DNA of 64,000 bases from NCBI GenBank assembly GCA_021307315.1, contig JAJSPD010000019.1:62001-126000 (forward strand), given 5' to 3'. Every line of letters starts with the position of its first letter. Position 1 is the stretch's first letter. The notes under the pieces are model-generated. The model searched no databases. It had not been told where the DNA came from and worked only from the letters and a program-made list of their open reading frames with translations. This DNA is from Bisporella sp. PMI_857 (lineage: Eukaryota; Ascomycota; Leotiomycetes; Helotiales; Helotiaceae). A program made the translations under genes and the position numbers. This document shows positions 60,655 to 64,000 of the stretch, in pieces.

Positions 60655-63600
60655 CCTTAGGCTTGGTGGAATATGTTCATCTATATCATAGTCGAATGGA
60701 GTTGTGAGAATTCGTGAAATATGTGGTTGCTGCTCAAGGCGGAATATAAATGACACAGCTAGTAATCACGGCTGCGTATACACGAGTTGTGAGATAGTGA
60801 CTGCTGTGTACCGTCAGAGGCAGCAATAGAAGTGAGCGGAGCGGTTGTGCTCGTTGAGACTGTTTATAGTCATTCATGGCAAAAGAAGAAACGAAGCTAC
60901 CAGGCAAGGTCAGGGTGTAGGCACTACTAGAAAGTGGATATGTCCGACAACGTGATGAAGCAAACTGTTTGAAGCGTGACGCGACAGTTCAAGAGGCTTT
61001 GGGCAGGCAGGCACGGCTGGGCAGGGCAGGTTTGTCTGTGGCGCTGGGAAGAGCTAAAGGCGGCAGCAGTCTTGGCATAGTACGAAAAGAACCATCTGAT
61101 ATGACGTAATATTAACAATGAGGGCCACTAAAAAGACATTTCTTCAAACTACAGTACCGTTCTGGACAAATTAATTTACAAACAGCACGACTAGTATTCC
61201 TTTCCCTCTTCTTCCTACTGACTTTCCTTTATATTATGCGTATGATGTGGGAGGCAGGATGCTACAGTCTGCTCTGCTGTCAAATTTACAAGGGGCATGC
61301 AATGGACGGTGACTGCAGGAAAGACAACCCTAAAAAAAGCTTCCTTTCTTTTTTTTCCCAATCTAATCTTATCAATCAGGAGGCGGGGCCTGTTTTGCTT
61401 TGCCGAACTTCGGGATACGACTCACGAGTCCACCTGCCTTTTTATTCTCCACCTCGAGTTTCCCACTTACCAAACTGTTATGCAAAGCAAAGACTAACAC
61501 TTTTATACACGTCTCATCCTCTGGACAAGGACCTCTGGTTAAAAAATATCTTTGCATGATTGATGACTTAAGTCGCTAGGCAGCAAGCCGCGCGATTTTG
61601 CGAATCCGTGGTCGGTTTTGAGCTCCATCTTGTGTCGTACCCTTGACAATAGTAACAGTGCTTATGCTCATCCATGCCACAGCTGTAGTACTGTCCATAT
61701 CCCTCAAGTTGGGTGTTCGTATATCTGTGGTCGTCTTGTTATCTCAACGTCTTGATGATATGTTTTGAACTTGATCTTGCATTCATTTCCTGGCCGTGTC
61801 AAATGCACACATTGGAGGGCGATGGCTGAACACCTGTATGCGGTGCCCTCTACGAACCTGGAATCAATATTACTCTCCTGAGGCAGTTTAATAACGATTC
61901 CAGAGCCGAGATTCAGCCCAAACAGTAATGTAGGAGGATTTCTAGGGCCAAAGTGAAAGGAGGAGCAGAGTTTTCACGCCAAGGCCAGAGGTTCTTCTAT
62001 AAGAAGTATCACTTCGATTTAACAACAAACCCTTTACAACACTGAAAAACGAGTTGAAACACGACTTTAGCTACTCTCGAACCAGCTTTCAACTATTTGC
62101 ACTTGTTTACTATACGAGTTTCGGAACACACAACGTAAAAAAGCTAAGGAAGTGAACCGGAAAAACGGTCGAAAGTTACATGTACAACAAGATTACAACA
62201 CAAGCATTTGGGCGGCTCGTACCTTCGATAGATACATACCTATGGCCGAAGGAAGAATCGCGGAGAAAAGTCGACAAAGCGAAGGCTGTAATGGAGAAAA
62301 ACGTGTAAAGAACGAAAGAATCGACGAGACGTGAAGAAAAGACTCTTTTTTATTGAGACTCGATTCTCAACACTCACTGGAATATATAAGAGGTTTTTGG
62401 AAAGAGTATGTTAAAGCTACTAGTCTATTAATATTGGCTAGTACAGTCCTTGTAGGGTACTTGTGCTCCTGCTTTTTCTTTTTTTACTCTCGAGACTTAG
62501 TATATATTGTCAACACCCCAACCGAATTGCTAGGCCCGAGTGCCCTGGCCGTGTTACATAGTCCCCGACTGATACAGCACGTTAAAAGGAATAATAATAA
62601 TAATAAATGCACACATTGTTGCCAGGGGGGATTAGGTCCCGTATTTTGCCATAAAGCGGTATAAAATTTATCTAATCTACTTGTATTCTGTGGGCGGTGT
62701 CACAGCTGCGGCTTATGTGGGGAGTCCTACCCTAGCATTCAAGAGCAATGCCAACGCTCAAGTCTTACGTCTCAAGAACAATGGCTCTCATTCTTCATTT
62801 GTTAAAAAAACGTTTCTGTTGGCTCAATCGAATTGAGAAAGAAAGAAATTATTCTCCGTGTCTAAAAATTAGCAAACCCCCCACTTCCATCCCTATTGTA
62901 TTTTTAACCACACCTTCCTGTTATGCGTTAACCAATGCAAACATAAGATAATTACAGTAGTTAGTTGGCAATTCGGCTTGTTCTCTTTTTACCTAAGTTA
63001 TCTCCGCATCTGATTAGATGGATCATAAACATGTCCGAGATCTTTGCTTGGCCTATGGATCAGATAAATACGCTTGGCGTTATTACAGTTTGCCAATGAA
63101 AGGCCAGATGCTTTCTTCATTATTGCAAATTGAGACTTTCATTCGTGAGATTATACAGGCATTGGGTTTCGTACAACCACCTGAAACCAGCAACGCAAAG
63201 GTCACCTCTGGATTATCTTCAATGTATTGGCGCAGGTCCAACCTTGCCTACTCGAGGTTATAATTCTTGTCATCGGCATAACAGAGCGATGATTAGTTTG
63301 CATAAAAGATATTTGATAAGTAGAATGAAGCATAGTTGCATTCAACTATTCAGTTGAACCTTCTGCAGCCAGTTATTTAAGCTCTATTACTCTCCTGACC
63401 CTGTGGTGCCAAGACACCAACCTTTCTAAGTGCCTAGGCATACCTGCAGCAAATAAATATCTCCAAATGCCTGAACAGAAAAATACAAGACATCCCAACT
63501 CAGATCGTAGTTTGATCCAACATGTGGGGGGCTTCCCGATTTCCCGCACCACCGAGAGCCAAAGTCCAAACAAGATTATACAACCACCAATCATGACGCC

Positions 63601-64000
63601 GATGATTCTATTATTCTCATATTTTAATCCACAGTCCTGGGAATAGATCCATCTGTTACACGAATGCCGCCTTTAGAAAAGCACAGGCACGAATCATAAG
63701 CTGGTCAAATGTCATCACACAACATCAAGTATTCCATGTATCGCAAGTCACCAATCGCATAGTTCCGATTTCCAATCTTCCATACTTTCCTAACTTGTCT
63801 CCTCGCATATATTTGTTCTAACAAGGGGTAGCTTCTCAAAATGGCAAAGTCATATCGCAAGAAATTGGACTTGGGATAGTCTAATGAATCACCTTGAATT
63901 CTTAGCGGATTTCCTCGGTTCTTGAGGGCTTGTATGAAGAGCAGTTAAGTACCAGGCTGCAATACGCAGCAAGTCCTACTGCGCTCTCCATCCTCTTAAT
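60655..64000. other. Gene-free right end; possible retroelement remnant near 62.1-62.7 kb
   Basis: About 3.3 kb upstream of the NRPS with no supported gene. The first kilobase should hold the NRPS promoter. Around 62,152-62,334 a short basic frame ('NRKNGRKLHVQQDYNTSIW') is followed by TGTCAACACCCC... at 62509, which resembles the start of a fungal long terminal repeat, then an (AAT)n tract near 62590-62606. No reverse transcriptase or second terminal repeat is present, so this is only a weak suggestion of a retroelement fragment. A GATCAGATAA motif lies at 63058-63067. Confidence 0.3.

Noticed and set aside
62500..62700. Long-terminal-repeat-like start (TGTCAACACCCC) and basic frame upstream
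   Set aside because: No matching second repeat, primer-binding site or polymerase found by eye; kept only as a weak note.
1..64000. tRNA genes and CRISPR arrays
   Set aside because: No convincing tRNA B-box with a fold was seen on either strand, and no regularly spaced direct repeats. CRISPR is not expected in a fungal nuclear genome.

Overview
The window is nuclear DNA of a filamentous ascomycete (Pezizomycotina). The evidence is the short introns of about 47-60 bp with CTAAC/CTGAC-type branch sites, a fungal-specific elongation factor 3 (eEF3), a Zn2Cys6 regulator, a PAS-type hybrid histidine kinase, a Clr5-ankyrin protein, and a ferrichrome-type nonribosomal peptide synthetase (NRPS). The repertoire would fit Leotiomycetes, but the sequence alone does not prove the class. 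I rebuilt gene models by joining exons at visible splice signals. In each multi-exon model with stated exons, the exon lengths sum to a multiple of three.

Left part (1-18 kb): a senescence/spartin-domain protein cut by the window edge; a glia maturation factor gene whose start codon is followed at once by an intron; a small Prp3_C-domain protein; a small putative membrane protein; a Clr5-ankyrin repeat protein; a urea permease of DUR3 type with five GATA motifs upstream; and a secreted protein built from nine Cys-rich repeats. These genes are separated by long stretches with no recognisable genes.

Middle part (18-45 kb): a ten-exon Zn2Cys6 transcription factor, a decayed pseudogene, the mitochondrial assembly factor COA4, a twelve-exon hybrid histidine kinase, an AAA ATPase with a charged N-terminus, mitochondrial malate dehydrogenase, eEF3, and a zinc-type dehydrogenase-like (MDR) oxidoreductase with a very GC-rich central exon. 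The last two housekeeping genes are on the minus strand.

Right part (45.9-60.7 kb): one five-exon minus-strand gene encodes an NRPS of about 4,814 residues with the order A-T-C-A-T-C-T-C-A-T-C-T-C-T-C. This is the layout expected of an intracellular ferrichrome-type siderophore synthetase (SidC/NPS2 family). No ornithine N5-oxygenase or siderophore transporter lies in the window, so any partner genes would be beyond the right edge or elsewhere. The last 3.3 kb holds no supported gene.

Apart from nitrogen-linked control suggested for the urea permease, neighbouring genes do not form an obvious single pathway. The least familiar items are the nine-repeat Cys-rich secreted protein, the Clr5-ankyrin protein, two GC-AG introns, and the pseudogene.
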